DNA of 64,000 nucleotides from Azolla caroliniana (taxonomy: Eukaryota > Polypodiophyta): contig JBHGNT010000003.1 in the NCBI GenBank assembly GCA_043228905.1, positions 12,152,001 to 12,216,000 of the forward strand, read 5' to 3'. Every line of letters starts with the position of its first letter. Positions within the stretch are counted from its first letter, which is position 1. The notes under the pieces are model-generated. The model did not search any database, had not been told where the DNA came from, and saw only the letters and a program-made list of their open reading frames with translations. A program made the position numbers and the translations under genes. Shown piece by piece: positions 52,403 through 61,939 of this stretch.

Positions 52403-53554
52403 TTAGTAGTTTAACTCTTCTTCTAACTTACTAAGGACATCAAATTTGTTCGCTAGATCTAGACTATTAGAACTATTAGTACTATCAGATATCCCTACTG
52501 TAATAGGCTCGGGTTTAGTACAATTAGAACTAGCAACTATTTGGTTTACTTGTCTTCTTGGCCTATGGGGACAATTTATTGCAATGTGTCCAGGTCCACT
52601 GCAGTAGAGACATAGTCGATTTGTTCGGCGTCGCTGCTTTTCTTCTTCGGATAATGGCCCTCGACGACGTGTAGTGTCAATCTCCATCGGAGTCGAAGTA
52701 TTCACTAGAGGCGCATTATAGGACTCCCTCAGTAAAGGTTTTGCTACCATTGAGGCATAGGTGGATTTTGATCTTGCCCTCGGCATCTGTAGCTATCGTT
52801 CCGAACGTCGCTCAAAGAGGCGGTTGTCACATCTCACCGCACGGCTAATTGCTTCTGTTAAGGACTTTGGCTCTTCAGGGAAGGTCAAGAGTAAATCCTT
52901 GACATCGTTGCGTAAACCATAACGAAATTGCTCCATCAACGCTTGATCATGCCAAGGGATGTCAGCGGCGAGTAGGCGGAAATCTGCAGCGTATGCGGAG
53001 GCTGGACGGTCTCCTTGGCGTAATCGCCGGATTTTGTTGATTGCGGTCCTTATGTTGTCAGTATCTCCAAAGCATGCTTTAAACTCACCTATAAACTCTT
53101 CAAAATTGTTGAGTAATGGAGACTCCTTTTCCAACAATGGAGTGAACCATGCCAACGCTGAGCCACTTAACAACGTCCCTACTAAACCCACTCATGATGC
53201 ATCGATAGGATATCGGGAAGGATGCATTTGAATAACTAATCATACCTGATTAAGGAACCCTCTAAACTGCGATCGTGTTCCATCGAACTTCGTGGGAAGG
53301 CCAATCTTGGGTTCCTTATGAATCCCTTGTGTTTCGTAGCCTTGTTGTTGCATTGCTACAATGGTTGCTTCGAGTTGTTGCACACGTAATGCAAGTTCCC
53401 CATGTTGTTGTTGCGTTTGCTACTTTTCTAAGGAGATTTGTTGAAGATCCCCCAAAAACCGTTGATTTTCTTGTTCCAAAGCAAGGAACTTCTCTTTCAA
53501 GCATTGAAACTCTGAGAAAACAAATTGATATTCCTGAGCGCTAACAGTGGCCAT
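52403..53554 (-). pseudogene. Gypsy-4 gag
   Basis: It starts at the ATG near 53554 with a Gln/Glu-rich helix likely to form a coiled coil, and is broken by a stop near 53420. The capsid domain (52793-53191: SGSALAWFTPLLEK, FIGEFKACFGD, MEQFRYGL) leads to a linker and a zinc knuckle CLYCSGPGHIAINC (52403-52786). A stop separates capsid and knuckle. Typical chromovirus Gag, several mutations from intact. Confidence 0.87.
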
Positions 53555-53625
53555 GGGATGAAAACAAAAGAGGAATAAGAGATTAGTATGAAGGGAGAGA
53601 GACAGAAGGGCAAATTGGTTCCAAC

Positions 53626-54069
53626 AATCAAGAATAGTACTAAACAGAGAGAGAATTAGTATTAGAGAAGGGAAGTACTATTAGTACTAAGAGGACGGGA
53701 CTGCGTAAGACTCCCGAGAGAGGAAGAGAGAAGAGGAGAGAGAGAGATAGTGAGGACGAGAGAGAGAGAGAGATGATGATAACATATTATATATTAGAAG
53801 AAGAGTAAGTACAAAAGGGCTATGAGGCCAAAGACTGGCGTTGAACCAAATTGGTTCAACATAATGCCTAGTGCCCTCTTTTATAGTGTTCTCAGGAGTA
53901 ATCCTGAAGCTTCTAGAATGTTCCAGAGAAATCGGGAATATATATTAATTTCCTATAATAAAATGTAAATGAAAATAATATCCTACATATTACAATAGAT
54001 GATATAATGGTCAAGGGCTCGACCCATATAACCTAAGGTCATGGGTTTGAGTCTTGCCATATCATGACA
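53626..54069 (-). repeat. Gypsy-4 5' LTR
   Basis: 444 bp, 14 bp shorter than the other LTR mainly because its CT microsatellite is shorter (53758-53773). Its plus-strand first two bases are AA where the partner has TG. The tRNA-like block is at 53999-54065. Confidence 0.88.
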
Positions 54070-54445
54070 GATATAGCCAATCCATCGTAGTAGAGCAATA
54101 TCGGGTGTAGCACAACCGGATATCATCCCAAGAATAGGTACACAATCGGTTTCGATTATGACTTCCATTTCGATAAGGTAGTCGCGATCGATTTTAACCG
54201 TGGATACTATCCCCCATAGCTCTCTCTGTACTTGTGCATACTTTCTTTGTCTTTTGGTCAACCCCTTTGCACCGAATCAAATTGCATACCGATTTTTGTC
54301 TTTGTCTTCTTGGTTAATCACCCATCCAATTCCGGTTGGGCTCATAGCCACTGTCACATATATCGGGGTACCTTCGGTGTAGTCGCCTTTGCGCAATGCT
54401 GGAGCTTCCAATAATAGTTTCTTCAACTTTTGAAAGCTCTTCCAC
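54070..54445 (-). pseudogene. Gypsy-3 RNase H, upstream part
   Basis: The continuation of Gypsy-3 beyond Gypsy-4. It shows ATPDIALLRWIGYI at the insertion point, ETDCVPILGM, QVQRELWGIVSTV and a MSPTGIGWVINQ segment, matching Gypsy-2 RNase H. One stop and a frameshift are present. It ends abruptly near 54445. Confidence 0.85.
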
Positions 54446-54489
54446 TTTTTCCAGATTCTGTCGTGCTCTCCCCGCGCAAGGAACCGAGC

Positions 54490-56473
54490 AGACGGTTCAC
54501 ACGCAAAGAGAAGGGGAAGAAGAAGATGTCGGAATACAAAACCGGCAACGTTGAGTCAGATCAGAGCGAATCCGACTCCGGAAAGGATGAAGTTGGATCT
54601 TCAGGAGCAAAGACCGAACCGGCCAAGAAGGGCCTTAAACCAGGTAACGATAAGTTATGCCGGTCTTCCCGCCAGAAGAACCCCGTGAAGCGGTATAGGT
54701 ACAATGAGTACATGGCGCATCACTATGCATACATGACCAAGGTGGCGGAAGTGTGTGAGCCGGAGAGCTACGCAGAAGCAGAAAAGGACGCAAATTGGCG
54801 TGCCGCTATGGAGGAAGAAATGCGAGCACTTGATGCCAACGACACATGGGACCTAGTTGACCCTCCCCGACGTTGTAAACCGATCGGATGTAAGTGGGTG
54901 TACAAGGTAAAGTACAATGCCGACGGTTCAGTTAACTAGTACAAGGCCCGGTTAGTGGCGAAGGGATACGCGCAGACCCACGGAATCGACTATGATGAGA
55001 CCTTTGCTCCTGTAGGGAAGATGGTGACGGTTCGTGTGGTGTTGGCGGTTGCTGCGACAAGGGGGTGGCATCTTCACCAGATGGACGTGAATAATGCGAT
55101 CTTGAAGAAGAGGTCTTCATGACCCAACCCTCTGGTTTCCAGTCGGAGATGAACAAATCGGTGGTATGTTGGCTGAAGAAGTTACTTTATGGCCTGATGC
55201 AAGCCCCTCAAGTCACCGGTTGCGTAAGATGGGGTTTGCGGCCTCCAAGTCTGACTCTTTGTTGTTCATCCGGAAAGGTCCAGATGGTCTGGTTTGCATC
55301 TTGCTGTATGTTGATGATCTAGTCATCACCGGACCTGAACTCGATGAAATCAGCCGAGTCAAGTCCCAATTGTCGGAAGCATTTGAGATGAAGGACCTGG
55401 GGGACCTTCACTATTTCCTTGGGATCGAGTTGATCCGAACCCCCGACGGCATATTGCTCTCACAAAGAAACTATGTGTTGAGTATGATGTACAAGTTCGG
55501 CATGACGGAATGCCGACCAATCTCCACACCCCTGGACCGGAACCAGAAACTCCGTCTCGACTCCGGACCGACCTGCGATGAGAAGCGGTTCCGACAAATC
55601 GTCGAAACCCTTATATATTTGATGATCACCCGACCCGACATCAGTTATCTGGTCGGCATGATCAACCAATATATGCAAAAGCCGACCGTGGAGCAACTTT
55701 TGTGCGCGCATCGAATTTTGCGATATGTGAGTGGCACGAAGGACCGGGGACTGTTATACGGGCATGGTATAACCAAAGAGCTAGTCGGCTACACCGATGC
55801 CGACTGGGCCAGCGATGCATCATATCGCCGATCCACCTCCGGCTATATGTTTTCCCTTGGTAGTGCGACTATTGCATGGAGCAGCAAAAAGCAGCCAACA
55901 ATGGCCCTTTCCAGCACTGAGGTTGAATACCGGGGCGCTACCGTTGCCACCAAAGAAGCCATTTGGCTTCGGCGACTGCTGCAAGACCTGTGGATCGAGG
56001 TGCCGACCCCGATCCTGATCTACTACGAAAACATAAGCAACATGCAGCTCGCCAAGAACCCTGTATTCCATGCTCGCACAAAGCACATAGAAGTGCACTA
56101 CCACTTCGTGCGTGAGCATGTCCTGAGCGGTGAAGTCGAACTTCGGTATGTTCATATGGATCGACAAGTTGCCGACATCTTCACCAAACCGTTCGAGTTG
56201 GACACGTTGCAGCACTTCACCAAAATGCTTGGTGTTCAACATCTCGACGTGCCACACTTGAGGGGGAGAACGGGCAAAGACAATAGAATGGGCAAAGGCA
56301 AAGAAATTGTTGATTGCGCTGGTGAGGGAAGAACCGACAAAGGGAGAGACAAGAAGAAGGAAGTTTCCGAGTTGACAAAGGAAGTTGACACATCCGAACA
56401 AGTCAGAACAAGCAGCAGCGACAGCAGATTCAAGAAGGACAGAGCCGACCGGAAGAAGAAGGCCAAGACCTAG
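54490..56473 (+). pseudogene. Copia-9 reverse transcriptase and RNase H with basic tail
   Basis: The hinge ends in a Lys-rich segment. RT starts near 54760 (YAEAEKDANWRAAMEEEM, CKWVYKVKYNADGSV). A stop at 54937 and a frameshift near 55100 break it. The frame 55166-56473 is open for 435 codons: active site ILLYVDDLVITG, then RNase H with GYTDADWASDASYRRST, LSSTEVEYRGATVATKE and HIEVHYHFVREHV. After RNase H a ~70-residue tail rich in Lys, Asp and Ser extends the protein, longer than the usual copia C-terminus. Confidence 0.88.
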
Positions 56474-56857
56474 ACTTGGTCCAATGTGGTGAAGGGCCTG
56501 GAACCGGAAGACGAATCGGGAGCGACCGATTCGGTTCAACAGACGGATTCAAAACAACCGGATCAATTCAAGGCCAATAGGACGAGAAGGCAGCGAAAGT
56601 CGACGCCAACATGAAGGAATCGGCAAATCAGCAAGCGCCGAAGTCACAATAGCGAGGGAGCTGAATTGGGCCTGTTGAGTAGACAAGCTGACGGAGGAGG
56701 TCGAGGTGCGCAGAATCAGAAGGGTCGCCACAAACGAGACTGGACCGGACGAGGAGCGTGAGCGAGGCGGAGTGACGCTAGAAGGAGCCAGGTGGAAGGA
56801 TCGACTACCATGGAGACTGACACTACGATCCGACCTCGAGTTGAGTTTGAGGGGGAG

Positions 56858-57255
56858 TGTTGAGCGGCAAGCTCAACCGGATCCAGATCGGCTGAATAAG
56901 CCTGAGCCGGATCGGCATCCGGAAGGATGAGCCGGATCGGTGAGTTGGGGAGCCGGTTAGCCAGATCCAGCAATAACTGGAAACCTAGTAGCAGCCTACA
57001 CTACTAGGTAGTTAATGTCTCATAGTTAGTGCCAGACGCTCATGTGAGCATTGAAGTACACCGTACTTCTGTCAATCCTCTTAGGACTTGTCTAAATAGT
57101 GTTGTTGAGCATGTTGTATGTACAAAGAATTTTACAGAGTTTTTGATAATAGATTTAAGTTGTTCTGCTCGTTCTCTGTCTCTCCTGCGTACCTTCTGTG
57201 TGTTAATCTCTCTCTCACTCTCTCTGTTGCTATCCGGTTGTCTAAAGCTTCCGCA
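56858..57255 (+). repeat. Copia-9 3' LTR
   Basis: 398 bp; the left border follows the polypurine tract. The right border is set by CCGCA and the start of minus-strand copia RNase H sequence at 57256. It has a CT-rich tract near 57208-57228. It resembles the Copia-8 LTR at both ends. Confidence 0.7.
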
Positions 57256-57975
57256 CCTTCATTTTGACATCCTTCATGCTAATGACATAGCGCAATATCC
57301 TGTGCACGCACTAAAGATGCTCGACCATCATCTTTTGCATGAATCGCATGATCACACCAACCGGATAGCTCAAATTAGGTCGTGTGATCATAAGATAGAT
57401 GAGGCTTCCGGTGATTTTCCAAAACCATTTTTCATCGCAAGTCGACGCTGAGTCGTGGCAATGTTGCAGAATCCTATCAAGAGGAGTTGTGACAGATCGA
57501 CAATCCGTCATTTCCAACTTGTATAACATGTTCAGGACATAGTGCCTCTGGGTCAACAATATGTCGTTAAAGGTGTGGACCACTTCGATCTCAAGGAAGT
57601 AATGAAGGTTCCCCAAGTCCTTCATCTCAAATGCAACCGACAATTGGGACCCTAACTCGGCCGATTTTGACAAAGTTGGCTCTAGTGATGACCAAGTCAT
57701 ACACATATATTAGTATGCAAACTAGACCCTTTTGGCCTTTTTGGATGAACAAAGAAGATTCGGGCTTTGATGCCTCAAACCCCATCTTATGCAATCGTTG
57801 CATGATTTTGGCGTTCCAAGCTCGATGGGCTTACTTGAGGCCATAAAGTGACTTCTTCAGTCGGCACACTGCCAACTTGTTCATCTCGAAACAAAACCCA
57901 GGGGGTTGTACCATGTAGACCTATTCCAAGATCACCTTGCAGGAATGCATTCTTCATACCTTTGAGCTGGATTGA
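57256..57975 (-). pseudogene. Copia-10 fragment: reverse transcriptase
   Basis: Minus-strand RT of the same lineage as Copia-9. An open part at 57311-57706 has FEMKDLGNLHYFLEIEVV, LTQRHYVLNMLYK and PLDRILQ, then LIYLMITRPNLSYPVG. Upstream (57720-57960) a broken frame has NAFLQGDL and LYGLK-type sequence. The YVDD box is damaged. It is cut at both ends by LTR sequence. Confidence 0.82.
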
Positions 57976-58320
57976 TGTAGAGTGTTACGGGCATGACCAT
58001 ATAATATCACGTGGTGAGAATTTACTGGAGTATTCTATACATGTGGATAAAGTGTGAGGGTTAAACGAGAGTGTAAAGAAGGGGAGGATTACTTTTAATC
58101 CTCGGGATTGAAACAACCAATTAGGCCAAGTGTGAACTTACCTAGGGGCCTTAGCTCTGGCTATAAATATTAGTCCTAGCTACCCTCATTTGATACATTA
58201 TCGACTACGTCGAGACTATTCTCGTGGGTCAACTCAACTCGACGCCACGACGGAGGTATGGGACGTTGTTGGGATAGTTGTGGTTTGTGCGGCGAAGTCA
58301 CAGGGACTAAGGTTAAGGGG
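57976..58320 (+). repeat. LTR-like sequence, probably a solo LTR
   Basis: It begins TGTAGAGTGTTACGGG at the broken Copia-10 RT and contains a TATA box (CTATAAATATT near 58160), then GTC/GAC-rich sequence to about 58300-58320. No coding or PBS follows. No clear target duplication was found, so borders and identity are uncertain. Confidence 0.4.
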
Positions 58321-58560
58321 TGTTGAAGGAACTTTTATAAGGCTTGCGCACAAATGTTAGGAAGATTAAGGATAAGAAGAATAAGAGTTTAAAGTAATGT
58401 GTGTGAGAGAGAGACGAGTATAGATAAAAGATAGAAACAATATGATTCAAGAAGCAAGATAGAGACAAAGTATGATTTAAGAAAAAAAAGCATATGATAT
58501 AAACATGATGTATATTACGAATACAAAATTTTACTAACTTTACAATGCTTGATAGCAAGA

Positions 58561-59174
58561 TGAACTCTTTCTCTATAAACTACTCCATCTTGGAAACACG
58601 AGCCTCTTCACCAACAAGCTAACTTATTTGTTTGATTATCTTATTTCTCTAACTTTCTCTTGATTCCTTCCTTTCTTGTTTTCCTTGCCCCTCTTTATAT
58701 AAGTATTGTCATGCATATTGTAATGTGTGGGAGGATGGCATGCATGCAATGCATGACTTTCATGTGATGCATGATCGCCATTTGGCATACATGCATTACA
58801 TGTGATGCATGATAGCCATTTGGCGTACATGCATTATATGTTATGCATAATAGCCATCATGCTCATTTGAACTCTTTCTCTACAAACTACTCCATCTTGG
58901 AAACACGAGCCTCTTCACCAACAAGCTAACTTATTTGTTTGATTATCTTATTTCTCTAACTTTCTCTTGATTCCTTCCTTTCTTGTTTTCCTTGTCCCTC
59001 TTTATATAAGTATTGTCATGTATATTGTAATGTGTGGGAGGATGGCATGCATGCAATGCATGACTTTCATGTGATGCATGATCGCCATTTGGCATACATG
59101 CATTACATGTGATGCATGATAGCCATTTGGCGTACATGCATTATATGTTATGCATAATTGCCATCATGCTCATT
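58561..59174. repeat. 307-bp tandem duplication
   Basis: Two adjacent copies beginning TGAACTCTTTCTCTA, about 97-98% identical by eye. Each ends in a purine/pyrimidine-alternating ATGCATG-rich segment with internal sub-repeats (GTGATGCATGAT, CATTTGGC, TACATGCATTA). Confidence 0.92.
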
Positions 59175-59239
59175 TGAGCTCTCATGTATGAAAATAGATA
59201 TAGGATAAATACAATGATGGAAATATGTCTTTTAAAACA

Positions 59240-59440
59240 AATAACTTAGCTTAGTGGTATATACCTTGTGCTTGGTATACAAGGTTGGGGGTTTGAGTCT
59301 CTCAATTTTACTTCATACAACATTTAGCTTCATTCTTATATCATGAAGCATATTCTTTACAATATCTTTAAAAATAAATAGCCTAGCTTCGGGGTATGTA
59401 TATTGTACTTCATATATAAGGGTGTGGGTTCAAGTCTCTC
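59240..59440 (+). other. Two tRNA-like segments with A and B boxes
   Basis: The first has TAGCTTAGTGG (59247-59257, A-box-like) and GGTTTGAGTC (59290-59299, B-box-like). The second has TAGCTTCGGGG (59384-59394) and GGTTCAAGTC (59427-59436). A-to-B spacing of 32-33 bp is within the tRNA range. They are antisense to Gypsy-5 and near its LTR end. Confidence 0.55.
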
Positions 59441-59509
59441 AAATATTACTAAATACAATATTTAAGTTCATTTTTATATCGTCAAGCACATTCTTCATGA
59501 CACCCACCC

Positions 59510-60580
59510 CCTCTCAACTTGCACATTGGTTGTGCAGAGTTCATCCAACACTTCTTCCGATTCTTTTAGTTCTTCTACTTCTTCATAAAATTCGGGCTCT
59601 AGTGACTCCCTCCTTTTAAATATTTTAATCCTTTTTCCTGCAATTGGCATACAAATTTCTATCCCATCTAATTCATTGAGGAAATATGCGGCCTTATTTG
59701 TTATTTTCCTAACTTCATAAGGTCCAAACCATCTTTTTTTTATTTCCGAATAATACTGTATTGATTATGTAGGCCACTATCATATACTAATACCCAGTCT
59801 CCCTCTTGCACCTTCCTTGGTCATATTCTTTTTATCTTGTCAAATCTGTCCTTATTCTTGATTCTTGCCTCTTTCAATCTAGTTGTTTCTTTTTCTATGT
59901 CTTCTGTCCTGGATTGAAGTTGTTGTATCCGAATAGCAAGTAAATCTTCCCTACTCATTTCTGATTCCCAAGGTAACACAACCCATGTAGTTATCTTTTC
60001 TTCAATTGGCATTATAGGCTTCTGTCTTGTGATTAATTCTGCAAGCATATATCCAGTAACAGTGCTATGAGTTATCCTATCAGCCTATAGTGCATAGGGT
60101 AAGACATTTGGCCAATCACGGACCCCTCCTTTACATGCCTTTGCTAAAGCTTTGACTATTGGCCCATGTCCCCTTTCTATCTTTCCATTAGCTTTCGGAT
60201 TGTATGCCGTTGTCAAAGATAGCCGAATCCCTATTTTGTCGAAAAAATCTTGAGCTTCTGCAAAATTGAGCTCTCCCCTATCTGCTACTATCTTCCCGAT
60301 ACATCCATATCTACAAACAATGTCCTCCAAGATGAATTGACATACTCCTAATGTCCCTTTTGTTCGCAATGCACACCCTTCCACTTGATTTGTTAGATCT
60401 TCTCTTGCAAGAACCAAGTATATCTTTTGTCCTAATCCAAGTGGCGTTGTTACCAAATCTATCATCAACTTGTAATGCACCCCCGGTGACTATGTTGGGT
60501 GTAACTCATCAGAAAATCGTACATTTGAATAATATTGACAAGTGGGACAAGTTTCCACATACTTTTTTATTTGCTCATAG
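59510..60580 (-). pseudogene. Gypsy-5 integrase
   Basis: Zinc-region remnant (YVETCPTCQYYSN near 60540), core (60085-60480: KLMIDLVTTPLGLGQK, IVADRGELNF, NGKIERGHG with all three acidic residues). The C-terminal region (59821-60048: MSREDLLAIRIQQLQSR) and an SH3-like remnant follow to the polypurine tract. Same layout as Gypsy-2, separated by stops and shifts. Confidence 0.87.
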
Positions 60581-61270
60581 TATCATTGAAACATTGCTCG
60601 TGGGAATGTCAGGTTGCACAACAAGTTTGGAGAAGAGTGTTCTGAATTCTAACCTTTATGTGTAGGGATGTCGATTTTTTGTGGAGTATGGTAGGATGGG
60701 CTATGATAGCACAAATGTTGTGGCCATATGAGGCATGTCCAAATGATACGATTATTACAATTCAAAGGGGAAGGATAAGGGTGGTGCAACGAAGATATAT
60801 GGAAATTCCTTATATGTTAAAGGAAATGCAAGAGGTATGGGAGTTGCTATGCACCACCAAAATGTGGTTAATTTCAACTGCTAGATGTTCTAAAGTGTTT
60901 GATAATACTATTGTTCATCCCATGGAAAGTGTACGGAACGTCTGGATGCATATGGTGCATACCTTGAAAGGGCGGTATGATGAAATTAAAGGTGAGACAG
61001 ATGTTGCAGTGTTGCAACGCCTTGAATTTATCACCTATTGGAACAAGCGCCCTTTTGTCACAATACAAAATGCAAGACCCATGTGGTGCCTAGCACCACC
61101 AATATGGTTGTTCCCATCCCCAATTACATAACTAGGTGAGTGTTGATATTGTCTATCCTTTAGGGATGGGGACCCATGGAAGAGTGCAACATATCAAGGG
61201 AAGCTTGACGGTAGGGCAACATTCTTGTAACAATTGTTTATAACTAATGAAAGGATATTTTGGGGGGGCC
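60581..61270 (+). mobile_element. LINE-1 fragment, 5'-truncated non-LTR retrotransposon
   Basis: It begins inside a zf-RVT-type C-terminal domain (HCSWECQVAQQVW near 60588-60625), continues in a frame at 60658-61131 (ARCSKVFDNTIVHP, VWMHMVHTLKGRYDE), and has a 3' part that matches LINE-2 (TTTATAACTAATG at 61231-61243). Severe 5' truncation is usual for LINE copies made by target-primed reverse transcription. No RT or endonuclease remains. The poly-A tail is not obvious. Confidence 0.75.
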
Positions 61271-61939
61271 GGGGGGAATCTTAGAGTTAACAAAGGGTTT
61301 TTGTTTGAGATGAGAGCTTGATGGATCCCCATCACAAGCAAAGCAATGTTTTGTTCAGTAGCTTAAGGCATACACTTTTAAATCAACATTTTCTTTTCTT
61401 CCATGCCTAACTAGCTCCAAAGGCCTAGCTTGCTCTTCATTAGTTCTCCACATGCAAGAAGGCTTTTGTGTTATAAGATTTTCTTTCTATTGTTACAAAA
61501 CATAGAAATTATAAGTTAACTTGGCAAACAACGATGGCCACTAGTGTCATGATACCAAAAAGCAATGACCACATAGATCTCATTGCAGAATGACCACAAC
61601 CAAATGATGATGGTCAAAAGGCTCATTATTCCCATGACTTTGAATAGCTAGATACCTTACAATGTGAACTCAAGACGAATAACCACATGGTGTCTAGTAT
61701 AATATAAGAACAAAACCATGCAAAAAAGACGATGGTAAGAGCATATAGTCGCATGAGAAATCAATAAAAAAACATGTCAACGAAAGAGAGAAATATTGGA
61801 AGGTATGATCAAATGGTTTGGGAGAAATGTTATTGTTTTTAAAGAAATCCCAGCATCGTCATATTTTCTTATCTCCTAAAAATAATATTAAAATTTAATA
61901 CTATATATAATTCTTAAAGATATAAAGTGATGGAGGTTT
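61271..61939. other. Unassigned sequence
   Basis: About 670 bp between the two LINE fragments, with no open frame, repeat or motif that I recognise. Confidence 0.4.

Larger units (their letters stand above)
44874..54069 (-). mobile_element. Gypsy-4, chromovirus (Ty3/gypsy with chromodomain)
   Basis: LTRs lie at 44874-45331 (458 bp) and 53626-54069 (444 bp), with flanking duplication GATAT. On the minus strand the order is gag, zinc knuckle, protease, RT, RNase H, integrase and chromodomain, complete but with stops. TRG-2 is inserted between RNase H and integrase (46830-50348). The polypurine tract AAAGGGGAGATAG precedes the 3' LTR. The chromodomain places it among chromoviruses, whose integrases are steered to particular chromatin (family knowledge). 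Confidence 0.92.
42664..54445 (-). mobile_element. Gypsy-3, Gypsy-2-related element interrupted by Gypsy-4
   Basis: The 3' LTR is at 42664-43318 and internal sequence at 43319-44868. Gypsy-4 is then inserted (duplication GATAT at 44869-44873 and 54070-54074), and RT/RNase H sequence resumes at 54070-54445. It breaks off at 54445 against Copia-9; gag, protease and the 5' LTR are missing. Integrase and RNase H are close to Gypsy-2 in protein sequence but far more decayed. Confidence 0.85.
54446..57255 (+). mobile_element. Copia-9, 5'-truncated Ty1/copia element
   Basis: It starts in the hinge between integrase and RT, runs through RT and RNase H, and ends in an LTR at 56858-57255 (398 bp, TGTTGAGCGGCAAGC to CTTCCGCA) preceded by a polypurine tract GTTTGAGGGGGAG. 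The 5' LTR, gag, protease and integrase are missing. The left neighbour is Gypsy-3 and the right neighbour Copia-10. Confidence 0.83.
58321..59502 (-). repeat. Gypsy-5 3' LTR with internal duplications
   Basis: About 1182 bp, minus strand TGTCATGAAGAATG to CTTCAACA. It contains a 307-bp tandem duplication (58561-58867 and 58868-59174) and a ~137-bp duplication of a tRNA-like segment (59228-59364 and 59365-59500). TATA-like TTTATATAAG is present in each 307-bp copy. Runs of ATGCATG occur in each copy. Confidence 0.7.
58321..60580 (-). mobile_element. Gypsy-5, Gypsy-2-related remnant
   Basis: A long LTR (58321-59502) is followed by internal sequence encoding the integrase of the Gypsy-2 lineage up to 60580, where a LINE begins. 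The polypurine tract GAGAGGGGGTGGG (59503-59515, minus strand) fixes the inner LTR border. The left LTR border (TGTTGAAGG) is inferred from TG/CA ends. Everything upstream of integrase is missing. Confidence 0.75.

Noticed and set aside
57976-58320. A confirmed solo LTR
   Set aside because: TATA and TG start are present, but no duplication or matching second end was found; kept only as LTR-like.
61271-61939. A short gene between the LINE fragments
   Set aside because: No frame of useful length or recognisable content on either strand; possible LINE 3' flank.
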